9,448 nt of DNA from Neisseriaceae bacterium (GTDB taxonomy: Bacteria; Pseudomonadota; Gammaproteobacteria; Burkholderiales; Neisseriaceae), in the NCBI GenBank assembly GCA_030146285.1, contig JASLBZ010000086.1, positions 1-9,448 of the forward strand, given 5' to 3'. Positions 1-6,685 of this stretch are shown in pieces (within the stretch, counting starts at the first letter, position 1; every line of letters begins with the position of its first letter). Below the pieces are notes generated by a model, which did not search any database, was not told where the DNA came from, and worked only from the letters and a program-made list of their open reading frames with translations. The translations under genes and the position numbers were made by a program.

Positions 1-308
1 AAAGCCAGAACAAAAAACAAAAGCATCTGTTTTACAATGGATTTTTAGAAAAAAGATTTCAAAAAAATAATCACAGCCAATCAACAAATTCCAACAGATC
101 CAGCAAAACCTCATCACAACCGCCTGCAATCGCATTACAAAACCAGAAAAACAAGTCTGAGTTCATTGGAAATAGGCGAAGAATTGGTAAAGATAGGCTA
201 AAACCACAAAGAAAAGAGCTAAAGCAAAACACCAAACATACTATATATAGATATAGCTTTAAAAATGACTCCACCCCAAAAACGTTTAAAACTCGGCAAA
301 CCAAACCC
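1..308. other. A-rich, G-poor flank without a confident gene
   Basis: This stretch lies beyond the operon terminator. The plus strand is strikingly rich in A and poor in G. Frame 3 of the plus strand is open from the left edge to a TAA at 345-347 with no start inside the window, but its predicted protein is a Lys/Asn/Gln/Ser-rich run that reads straight through the terminator hairpin, which suggests compositional openness. Frame 2 of the plus strand gives a short Lys-rich tail that stops at 68-70 and could be the end of a convergent gene. A weak AT hairpin (CTATAT/ATATAG arms) sits at 241-256. I see no tRNA, repeat array or recognisable domain here. Confidence 0.5.
2..70 (+). CDS. Possible C-terminal tail of a convergent gene (partial)
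   Basis: Reading from base 2, the plus strand encodes 22 residues ending in a basic tail (…LQWIFRKKISKK) and a TAA at 68-70. A Trp/Phe/Lys-rich amphipathic end like this is plausible for a real protein and would make the region a convergent junction with the minus-strand efflux operon. The start lies outside the window and the stretch is too short to assign a family. The region is A-rich, so a Lys-rich reading is expected by chance, and frame 3 is also open here. Treat this as a guess. Confidence 0.2.
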   Translation, partial: KPEQKTKASVLQWIFRKKISKK

Positions 309-353
309 AAAAAAGCATTACAGGCTGCCTATCTAGGCAGCCTGTAATGCTTT
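309..353 (-). terminator. Intrinsic terminator of the efflux operon
   Basis: A perfect inverted repeat pairs 315-330 with 335-350 (arms GCATTACAGGCTGCCT and AGGCAGCCTGTAATGC). A-T pairs extend the stem outward to 312-353, and the tip is the four bases ATCT. On the minus strand the hairpin is followed by six T residues (309-314), the layout of a Rho-independent terminator. It begins 15 bases after the stop codon of the last permease gene. On the plus strand only TTT follows, so termination should be much stronger for the minus-strand operon. Confidence 0.93.
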
Positions 354-367
354 ACTTCAAAAGCGAG

Positions 368-1510
368 TTATTTTTGAGCTACTTTTTTATTGCCACCGCC
401 AAACTTCAGCAGCAGCAAATAAGCAACGATTCCAATGACTGCAATATTCATCAAGTAATACATCGCATCTGAAATGGGCGCACCCATTTCATTAAACAAA
501 ATGGAAGTAAAGATACCCGCGGTACTGGGCAAAATCCATCTGGCAGCTTGCAAAATCTCAGGCATGCCTTCGCTTGGCCAAGAGAACCCTGAGAGAAAAT
601 ACATGGGTAGTGACGTAAACAACAATACTTGCTCCACTCGCTCTCGGTTTTTAATCACCAAACCACATAGGCAACCTAAGATGGCAACAGTCGGGATGAA
701 AATCAGGCCAAACCAGAACAAACCCCATAAATTCCCCCCTCGGGTGTAATCATGAAAAGCAAAAAGCCATCCATAAAAATAGCCGAACATCACCCAGCCT
801 ACGATAGAAATCGCTAAAATTCGCCCTAACCAAGCTGTTTTGGTGGTGAATGCTTTTTTCTTTTCATACCATGTTGCGATCATGATACCCACGCCAATCA
901 TCAAGGTTTGCTGCAAAATCAATACAGCCACAGCAGGCACAACGTAACTGCTATAACCTTGGCTTGGATTGTATAACGCCTGAATCTGCATGCTTAATGG
1001 GTTGGTGGTGACATACGCTTGCTCAACACTCATGCCTTGACTGGTCAATTCTTGAATAGAAATGCCTGCAGACAAAGTACCCAACGCTTTAGCAAAGCCC
1101 AATGAAACACCTTCATTGAGTAGTGCATAACTGCCATTGGTTGCCACTGCCACAGTTGCATTGCGTTCATACAGAACATCGCGCTTAAAGCCTGCTGGAA
1201 TCACCAAGTAACCGTTAATATCGCCTTTCCAAAATAAATCTTTTGCTTCATCCACACTGCTTGCCATTGACACTTTTAATTCGGGCGTCGCTTGTGCATA
1301 ACGAATCACTTGGCGCGACAAGCTGCTGTTGTCAAAATCTACAATCACCACTGGAATATCATCCGCGACTTGCGGTGAATAAGGCCAAGGATACAAAAAC
1401 CCATACAATATTGGTGCCAATACAACCAATAACAACACACCAAAATCAGTAAAGATACTGGTGAACACGTCCTTCATGGCAGAGTAAAACTCTTGTACTT
1501 TTCCGCTCAT
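368..1510 (-). CDS. ABC-2-type (YhhJ/YbhR-like) permease, second of a pair
   Basis: Inner-membrane permease of the ABC-2 family, 380 residues, probably moving a small molecule or drug towards the adaptor and outer-membrane channel encoded upstream. One N-terminal membrane segment (about 22-40) is followed by a long periplasmic domain (about 45-185), then some five hydrophobic segments between 187 and 370. The signature near the end (YFLSGFSWPSEGMP, about 304-317, then ILPST) is the usual ABC-2 'SG..fP...MP…lP' motif. The start is the ATG at 1510, whose A is also the last base of the previous gene's TAA, with a GGGGG ribosome site at 1519-1523; longer in-frame starts would reach into the upstream gene. 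The periplasmic domain matches the neighbouring permease (SRQVIRY here, SRQITRY there), so the two are paralogues. The cytoplasmic segment after the second membrane helix reads YEKKKAFT and lacks the common E-x-E-x-G-T pattern. No ATPase gene adjoins it. Family is secure; substrate unknown. Confidence 0.92.
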   Translation of the reverse strand: MSGKVQEFYSAMKDVFTSIFTDFGVLLLVVLAPILYGFLYPWPYSPQVADDIPVVIVDFDNSSLSRQVIRYAQATPELKVSMASSVDEAKDLFWKGDINGYLVIPAGFKRDVLYERNATVAVATNGSYALLNEGVSLGFAKALGTLSAGISIQELTSQGMSVEQAYVTTNPLSMQIQALYNPSQGYSSYVVPAVAVLILQQTLMIGVGIMIATWYEKKKAFTTKTAWLGRILAISIVGWVMFGYFYGWLFAFHDYTRGGNLWGLFWFGLIFIPTVAILGCLCGLVIKNRERVEQVLLFTSLPMYFLSGFSWPSEGMPEILQAARWILPSTAGIFTSILFNEMGAPISDAMYYLMNIAVIGIVAYLLLLKFGGGNKKVAQK

Positions 1511-2694
1511 TAGCCCATCCCCCACCATTTTGGTTTCGAGTGAGCAAACCGCATGGCACATAAAGTTATGCCAAGCGCAATCACAATCGCAATAAAATAA
1601 CCTTCAACAGCAGGCAATGCATACCGCGCAGGTGCTTGCATTTGCAACTGTCGGACTTGCAAAACAGCATAATGGGTATAAGGCAATGCCATTGCCCACA
1701 TATAAGCACCTGTTGACATTGCCAACAATGGGAAACCTGTACCACTAAATGCAAAGGCAGGCGATGTTAACAAACCGGTGCCATCCACTGCCAAGCCCAT
1801 TGAGAAAGTCATGAATGCGAACATCACGCCCAAAATAATCGACAATAATACCAATTCGTACAATGCCAATAAGGTAATCAGAAAAGATGACATTGCGACA
1901 GGGTGAGCTGTTTGTATCAAAACCAACATAAAGGTAGAAATGCTTAAAAAGGTCACAATGATGGGCGTTAACTTGCCGAACAAGGCTTTAAAATAAGCCC
2001 AAAAGGACAAGCGACCAACACCAAGCCACCTGGCCATGCTTTTATCACGCAACTCCCTGCCCGCAGCTACCGCACCTGCTGTCATGGCCAAGATGTGAAT
2101 AAGCGCAGGCATAATGGCAGTTGCCAAATACAATTGGTAGTCATTGGCAATGTTAAACAGCGGTTGCAAATTGGTGGTAATCGGCGAAAAATTAGCGACC
2201 GCTTGTTCAGGAGATTGTCCTGCGCCCATGCGCATTTGCATTTGTACACCAGCCGAAACGGTTCCAATCACCGTTAGCATACTGTTTTGAATTAATTTAG
2301 AGTGCGTACCAAACTGTGCATTCACATTCAAAACCACATTTGAAGGCTGCCCCGTTTTCAAGTCATTTTGCAAATGATTCGGAATGTACATCACAGCATA
2401 GACATTGCTGCTTTTCAGGCCAGCTTGAGCGCTTTTTTCATCCGGATATTGAGCCACAACTTCAAACAATGGATTGGCATCAATATAACGTGTAATTTGA
2501 CGGCTGATCACACTACCATCGTCATCCCACACGCCAACAGGCAGCTTATAAGGAATGATTGGCATGTAAATCCACCAAATCAGCAAAATAGCCAACATGG
2601 GTACATAGGTGACCATCGCCATGTCCCATTTATTGGCTTTGAGCCAGCGCCACTCACGTCGAGCACTGCGCGCATAAGGTTTGTGAAGTGACAT
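1510..2694 (-). CDS. ABC-2-type (YhhJ/YbhS-like) permease, first of a pair
   Basis: Inner-membrane permease of 394 residues and a paralogue of the next gene, with which it probably forms a heterodimer. A basic N-terminus (RREWRWLKANK) leads into the first membrane helix (about 26-44). A periplasmic domain follows (about 50-185, including WDDDGSVISRQITRYIDANP), and then about five hydrophobic segments to residue 382. The motif FAFSGTGFPLLAMS (about 314-327) followed by ALPYTHY is the ABC-2 signature of YhhJ/YbhS-type proteins. The segment expected to contact an ATPase (about 213-228, RELRDKSMARWLGVG) has lost the usual E-x-E-x-G-T consensus. The ATG at 2694 is 7 bases after the adaptor stop, with an AGGG ribosome site (2700-2703) overlapping that TAG codon. 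Its own stop overlaps the next start by one base. In E. coli YbhGFSR and YhiI-RbbA-YhhJ a nucleotide-binding protein is encoded in the operon; here none is seen. Confidence 0.92.
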   Translation of the reverse strand: MSLHKPYARSARREWRWLKANKWDMAMVTYVPMLAILLIWWIYMPIIPYKLPVGVWDDDGSVISRQITRYIDANPLFEVVAQYPDEKSAQAGLKSSNVYAVMYIPNHLQNDLKTGQPSNVVLNVNAQFGTHSKLIQNSMLTVIGTVSAGVQMQMRMGAGQSPEQAVANFSPITTNLQPLFNIANDYQLYLATAIMPALIHILAMTAGAVAAGRELRDKSMARWLGVGRLSFWAYFKALFGKLTPIIVTFLSISTFMLVLIQTAHPVAMSSFLITLLALYELVLLSIILGVMFAFMTFSMGLAVDGTGLLTSPAFAFSGTGFPLLAMSTGAYMWAMALPYTHYAVLQVRQLQMQAPARYALPAVEGYFIAIVIALGITLCAMRFAHSKPKWWGMG

Positions 2695-2699
2695 ATGCG

Positions 2700-2703
2700 C
2701 CCT
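2700..2703 (-). promoter_or_regulatory. Ribosome binding site of the first permease, inside the adaptor stop
   Basis: On the minus strand AGGG overlaps the TAG stop of the HlyD-like gene and lies 5 bases before the permease ATG at 2694. This arrangement favours coupled translation of the adaptor and permease. Confidence 0.7.
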
Positions 2704-3694
2704 ACAACGTAACCAATACGCTCATGCCTGGACGTATGTTTTTAATGGGTTTACTTGGACGCGCTTTGACTTCAAATGTTTTCAAATCAAAACCTTGGTT
2801 ATTGCGGGTTGCACGCCAAGTGGCAAAATCGGCCAATGGTGAGCTGAAATATACTTTAAAGGTTGCCATGGTTTTTTTGCCATTTTCACTTAGTGCCGGA
2901 ATCTCAGCTTGAAATTCAGAGCCCAATGCAAATTTAGACACATAGTCTTCACGTACATTCAAAACAACCCACTGGTCGTTCAAATCCACCACACTGATGG
3001 CAGGAATGCCTTGTGGGTTAATCTGACCCACTTTTGCTAACACATTTGAGATTTCTCCTGCCACAGGGCTTTTTAAGTGAGCCTCATTCTCGGCCACTTG
3101 CGCTTCTTTCACCACAGCGCCAAACTGCTGTGCAATGGCATCTGCACTAACAATGTCTTCTTTGCGAGCACCTTCTACCGCCATATTGTAAAGCGCATTG
3201 GCAGCCACTGCTTCGTCTCTTGCTGCAACAAAGGCTGTATAGGCTTCATCGCGTTTTTGTTTAGACAACAAACCTTCATTTGCCAAGCTGTTTACCCGCT
3301 CATAGGTTTTCTTCATTAAATCAGCTGCTGCTTGGGCACGCATATATGTTTGCTTCGCCATTTGAATTTCTTGTGGGCGCAAACCAATTTGTGCCTTATC
3401 TGCTTGGGCTTGTGCTGCTGTATGCGCTGCATTAGCTTGATCCATCTTGGCATTGATTTCAGGACTGTCATATTTCATGATTGGGTCACCAACTTTAATT
3501 TGCTGACCTTCTTTGACATACACTGCCTCTACTCGACCTGGCACTTTGGGTGCAACATCGATTTCTTGCGCTTCCATTTGCCCTTGTAAGACCACGGGCT
3601 CAGGCTTGGCAAGCTTAATTAGATTCACCACCACAAAAGCAACAATGGCAAAACCCACAACCCCAATGGCAATTAATTTCATTTTCTTGTGCAT
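2702..3694 (-). CDS. HlyD/EmrA-family periplasmic adaptor (membrane fusion protein)
   Basis: Adaptor that should bridge the inner-membrane permeases to the TolC-like channel. From the ATG at 3694 it has 330 residues. A short cytoplasmic MHKKMK is followed by one membrane anchor (about 7-26). The first half of the biotinyl-lipoyl-like domain (about 44-77, PGRVEAVYVKEGQQIKVGD) comes next, then a long Ala/Gln/Lys-rich helical hairpin (about 79-205) and the second lipoyl half (about 206-236, LKSPVAGEIS). A beta-barrel region to the C-terminus ends in RPGMSVLVTL. The motif FATWRATRNNQGFDLKTFEV (about 290-309) recalls adaptors of YhiI/YbhG-like permease clusters. I chose 3694 over the in-frame ATG at 3703 because AAGGA (3703-3707) lies 8 bases upstream of 3694 but touches 3703. 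It begins 11 bases after the stop of the TolC-like gene. Family certain, substrate unknown. Confidence 0.94.
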   Translation of the reverse strand: MHKKMKLIAIGVVGFAIVAFVVVNLIKLAKPEPVVLQGQMEAQEIDVAPKVPGRVEAVYVKEGQQIKVGDPIMKYDSPEINAKMDQANAAHTAAQAQADKAQIGLRPQEIQMAKQTYMRAQAAADLMKKTYERVNSLANEGLLSKQKRDEAYTAFVAARDEAVAANALYNMAVEGARKEDIVSADAIAQQFGAVVKEAQVAENEAHLKSPVAGEISNVLAKVGQINPQGIPAISVVDLNDQWVVLNVREDYVSKFALGSEFQAEIPALSENGKKTMATFKVYFSSPLADFATWRATRNNQGFDLKTFEVKARPSKPIKNIRPGMSVLVTL

Positions 3695-3702
3695 GTAAAA
3701 CA

Positions 3703-3707
3703 TCCTT
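3703..3707 (-). promoter_or_regulatory. Ribosome binding site that fixes the adaptor start
   Basis: On the minus strand the sequence TAAGGATG contains the stop of the TolC-like gene, an AAGGA Shine-Dalgarno core and an ATG at 3703. With that ATG the spacing would be zero, whereas the in-frame ATG at 3694 has the optimal 8 bases. The stop of one gene and the ribosome site of the next therefore overlap. Confidence 0.7.
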
Positions 3708-5190
3708 AAGGCTTAACTTTGGTATCAGCTTGATTTAAATATTGGCTAAACTGTTCTGGTATGCCGGCACTATTGAGTAGCGCAGACAATGCTTGTATGT
3801 AGGAATTAGCAGCCTCTAAGCGCTCAGTCTTGGCTTTGGTTAAATTCACTTGTGCGTCAATAACATCAGAAATGGGGCTTAAACCTTCACGCAAACTGGC
3901 TTGGCGCAAGCGTAAATACTCTTGGGCAGCCTGAATATTGCTGCTCATGGCAGTATAGGAATAGCGTGCATTTTCAACATCACGCCAGTTTTTCTCTACC
4001 AAGATGCTAATGTCTTCACGCGCCTGTTGGTTCAGCATATTCACTTCATTAATGGTGGCCAAACTGGCGCGATCCATTAACCGTCGGTCCACAGCACTCC
4101 ACAGCGTCCAACGCAGATTCACTCCAACCATGCGATTGGGGTTTCGTGCATTAATTTCATGCCGAGCAAATGCCAACACGTCTGGCTTCCAACGGGACTG
4201 GCTGATTTTATGAACAGCTTCAGATTGTTCTTTTTTTGCAGCAATTTGCGCCAAACCTGGATGATTTTGCATTGCCAAATCAACAAAATAATCTAACTTT
4301 GGTAATGGTTTTTGATTAATAAACAAAGCCGTTGTTGGCAAGATTTGGCGTTGACTTTGCAATAAACGCTGCAAAGCAGCACTGGCCAAGATGGCATCAT
4401 TTTTTGCTTTTTCTGCCACTCGTTTCGAGGTTTCTAAGGCAACCTTAACTTGCAATCTTTCCACGTTGGCAATCAAACCAGTGTCCAGCATGCGTTGTGC
4501 TGTTTTGTCATGCACGGTAATGGCCGCCACCGCGTCTTGGGTCAAGTTTGCAGCGGATTGTGCTAACTGTGCTCCAAAATAACGTGCAATCAATTGTGCT
4601 TGCACGTCAGCTTGGATGCCTCTGTCCTCGGCCTTTGCAGCCTTAGCGCCTCCCTTGGCAATCTCTTTGGCCGCAGTAATTTTACCGCCAGTATAAAGTG
4701 GTACAGCCACAGTAACGTCCGCAAACTGATAATGCTCATGCACACGTGCTTTAACCCCAATGCCACGAATTTCATTGGTAATATTCGGTGGAACCATCCC
4801 CTCAACTTGTCCTAATGCACCGGAACCCACTTGAACATCATCACCAATACCGCCAAAAGTACTGTGGCCATTCACATCCATGTAACCTGTGTTACCAGAG
4901 ATCGTCACGACGGGGCCGCCCAGTAATTTTAAGGCATCTTGTGCATGGGTTTTGCTCTCCACATTAAACTGCGATGCTTTTAATGCTGGCGAGCCTTCTT
5001 GCAAAAGAACTTGCGCCTCATCATAACGCAAAGGCGTTAATGGTTTAGGCGCGGAAGGAAAGCTCGTGTCTACATTGCCATCTGTAAAGATATTGGGCGG
5101 TGCTAAGGCCTCATCTGCTAAAACAGCTGGCGACGACATCAACAGACCAATCGCTGTTAAAACCTGACAATGTAGGAAAATTTTATTCAT
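3706..5190 (-). CDS. TolC-family outer-membrane efflux channel
   Basis: Outer-membrane factor of about 494 residues that should form the trimeric exit duct for the adaptor and permeases encoded directly downstream. A signal peptide is visible: MNK, a hydrophobic core (FLHCQVLTAIGLLM) and a likely cut after AVLA, before DEALAPP. Two OEP repeats follow: the first around residues 55-275, including VTVAVPLYTGGKITAAKE, and the second around 298-475, including NHPGLAQIAAKKEQSEA, SRWKPDVLAFARHEI and ISDVIDAQVNL. Long Ala/Gln-rich helices typical of the alpha-barrel separate the repeats. Length is normal for the family. I prefer the ATG at 5190, since GAG lies 5 bases upstream; an in-frame GTG two codons earlier (5196) is possible. 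It is the first gene of a four-gene operon, after a gap of about 200 bases. Family assignment is secure. Confidence 0.94.
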   Translation of the reverse strand: MNKIFLHCQVLTAIGLLMSSPAVLADEALAPPNIFTDGNVDTSFPSAPKPLTPLRYDEAQVLLQEGSPALKASQFNVESKTHAQDALKLLGGPVVTISGNTGYMDVNGHSTFGGIGDDVQVGSGALGQVEGMVPPNITNEIRGIGVKARVHEHYQFADVTVAVPLYTGGKITAAKEIAKGGAKAAKAEDRGIQADVQAQLIARYFGAQLAQSAANLTQDAVAAITVHDKTAQRMLDTGLIANVERLQVKVALETSKRVAEKAKNDAILASAALQRLLQSQRQILPTTALFINQKPLPKLDYFVDLAMQNHPGLAQIAAKKEQSEAVHKISQSRWKPDVLAFARHEINARNPNRMVGVNLRWTLWSAVDRRLMDRASLATINEVNMLNQQAREDISILVEKNWRDVENARYSYTAMSSNIQAAQEYLRLRQASLREGLSPISDVIDAQVNLTKAKTERLEAANSYIQALSALLNSAGIPEQFSQYLNQADTKVKP

Positions 5191-5196
5191 ACTCAC

Positions 5197-5398
5197 TCGT
5201 TATTGTTGATCTATTTACATACTGCAATCTAAAAACGGCTTGCGCTTTCAGTATCCAGTTTTTATCAAAAAGAAATTTCATTGCCATAATATATTATTAT
5301 CATAGTAACGGCTACGCCTATTCCATCAAGCTGACAACATTGCTTTACATATTTTCACGCCCGTCTCATTGAGATACCCCAACAAAATCCAACCTCAT
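5197..5398 (-). promoter_or_regulatory. Leader/promoter region of the efflux operon
   Basis: This gap precedes the efflux operon and contains no convincing gene or terminator. On the minus strand an AT-rich patch offers a possible -10 element TATGAT (5299-5304) with TTGATG (5324-5329) upstream, but their 19-base spacing is poor. Next to it is a perfect 12-base palindrome, ATAATATATTAT (5286-5297), which would sit just downstream of that -10 and could be an operator or chance in AT-rich DNA. A related pair of words, AACGGCTTGCGC (around 5235) and AACGGCTACGCC (around 5308), is repeated in the same orientation. No regulator gene is visible nearby. A promoter here is inferred mainly from operon layout. 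Confidence 0.4.
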
Positions 5399-6652
5399 TT
5401 ACTCTTCGTAAATTTCCAAATCAAAAAAAGGTGCTGCAGCAAAAACGTGGTCAAACAAATCTGCTTGTATGTATTCATAATGTTGCCAAACCGTGTCTTT
5501 GGAAAAAGCATAAACTTCCAATGGAATGCCAAACTGATTGCTCTGTAGCTGCCTAACCATTAATGTGAAATTCTTACTAATGACAGGATTTTGATTCAAA
5601 TACGTGTCTAAATACTTGCTAAACAAACCCAAATTGGTCAGGTGATGCCCATTGATCAAATGATTGGCATCAATATTGTTTTTATCGTTGTACTTGGCAA
5701 TGTCTGCTTTTTTACTGGTCAAATACGTTTGCAAAATTTGAATGTCTTCGTATTTAGCATAGTCATCATCATTTAAAAATTTAACACTGCTGCCTCGTAT
5801 TAACAAATGACGGCATATGCGTCGACCACCCGACTCCCCCATAAAACGCCAGTTTTGAAATGAGTTGGAGATTAAGGAGTACGAGGGAATTGTTGTCACT
5901 GTATTATCAAAATTCGTCACTTTCACAGTGGTTAGATTAATTTCAGTCACGGTACCATCTGCACCATAGTTGCTCATGGTAATCCAGTCACCCACACGAA
6001 CCATATCATTGGTACTGACTTGGATACTGGTCACAACACCCATAATTGTATCTTTGAACATCAATAATAAAACAGCTGAAACTGCACCAATGGTGCCGAA
6101 AAAAGCCGCCAATGATTGATTGGTGAACTTGATGTACAAAAAAGCCATGGCAATAAAATACAAAACCATCATCATGATTTGTACATAGCTTTCCAATGGC
6201 TTGTATTTGAAATGGTCCCGAGTCTTTAAAAACTCACACACTGTGTTTAACAAAGAACCAATGAAACGCAATAAAAATACCGTAAAAATGGCATCCAAAA
6301 ATGCAGAGATAATCGATGACCATGCATAAAATTCAGCGATGACAGATGGTGCAATCATGCAGGCAATCGCCATGGGAATAAAGTTAGCCAAGTGATATGG
6401 CACTTTACTAATCAAAGCTGCATGAATAAAAGAATCTGCACCGTGACCATCGAACTTAGCATGCATCAAACGGGTTTTAAAAACACTGTGCAATACCTTA
6501 GCACCCACCAAGAAAAACAAAATGAACAAAACTATGGCAAACAACAAAGACACCATATTCACCTGTTCAAAAGTCAAATCCAAATCTGCAAACATATAAT
6601 GAATTGTTTTTTGAACCAGTCGATGGATAAAATTAGGATTGTCTGATGTCAT
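5399..6652 (-). CDS. ybdG: YbdG-like mechanosensitive channel (MscS superfamily)
   Basis: Inner-membrane MscS-superfamily channel of 417 residues, matching E. coli YbdG (about 415 residues as I recall it) along much of its length. YbdG is reported to be a minor (miniconductance) channel contributing to survival of osmotic down-shock. Four hydrophobic segments (about 31-55, 86-104, 110-138, 155-175) precede the pore helix and beta domain at about 182-268. The hallmark stretches there are FGTIGAVSAVLLLMFKDTIM, VSTNDMVRVGDWITMSNYGA and NLTTVKVTNFDNTVTTIPSY, followed by ISNSFQNW and SGGRRI. The C-terminal cytoplasmic domain keeps YLTS, TNLGLFSKYLDTYL, TLMVRQLQ, GIPLEVYAF and IQADLFDHVFA, all close to YbdG. 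The ATG at 6652 lies 33 bases after the hydrolase stop with only a weak purine-rich ribosome site (AAAGAAAA), so transcription with that gene is likely. No truncation is seen. Confidence 0.95.
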   Translation of the reverse strand: MTSDNPNFIHRLVQKTIHYMFADLDLTFEQVNMVSLLFAIVLFILFFLVGAKVLHSVFKTRLMHAKFDGHGADSFIHAALISKVPYHLANFIPMAIACMIAPSVIAEFYAWSSIISAFLDAIFTVFLLRFIGSLLNTVCEFLKTRDHFKYKPLESYVQIMMMVLYFIAMAFLYIKFTNQSLAAFFGTIGAVSAVLLLMFKDTIMGVVTSIQVSTNDMVRVGDWITMSNYGADGTVTEINLTTVKVTNFDNTVTTIPSYSLISNSFQNWRFMGESGGRRICRHLLIRGSSVKFLNDDDYAKYEDIQILQTYLTSKKADIAKYNDKNNIDANHLINGHHLTNLGLFSKYLDTYLNQNPVISKNFTLMVRQLQSNQFGIPLEVYAFSKDTVWQHYEYIQADLFDHVFAAAPFFDLEIYEE

Positions 6653-6685
6653 TTTTTCTTTGCCATATTTTTTGAGCCGACGCTT

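Noticed and set aside
71..310. Minus-strand frame of 79 codons, very rich in Phe, Leu and Cys
   Set aside because: It starts with TTG inside the T-run of the operon terminator, has no ribosome site, and its composition is what the A-rich opposite strand would give by chance.
474..749. Plus-strand open frame of 91 codons
   Set aside because: It is antisense to the second permease gene and shows no domain or start signal.
1510..1561. Seventeen-codon N-terminal extension of the second permease
   Set aside because: It would overlap the upstream gene by 52 bases, lacks a good ribosome site, and adds residues unlike the family's N-terminus; the TAATG overlap start is far better.
2368..2691. Plus-strand open frame of 107 codons
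   Set aside because: It is antisense to the first permease gene, which has clear family motifs; this is a shadow frame.
5345..5385. Short inverted repeat TCTCA/TGAGA after the ybdG gene
   Set aside because: Five pairs with a one-base loop and no T-run cannot form a useful terminator.
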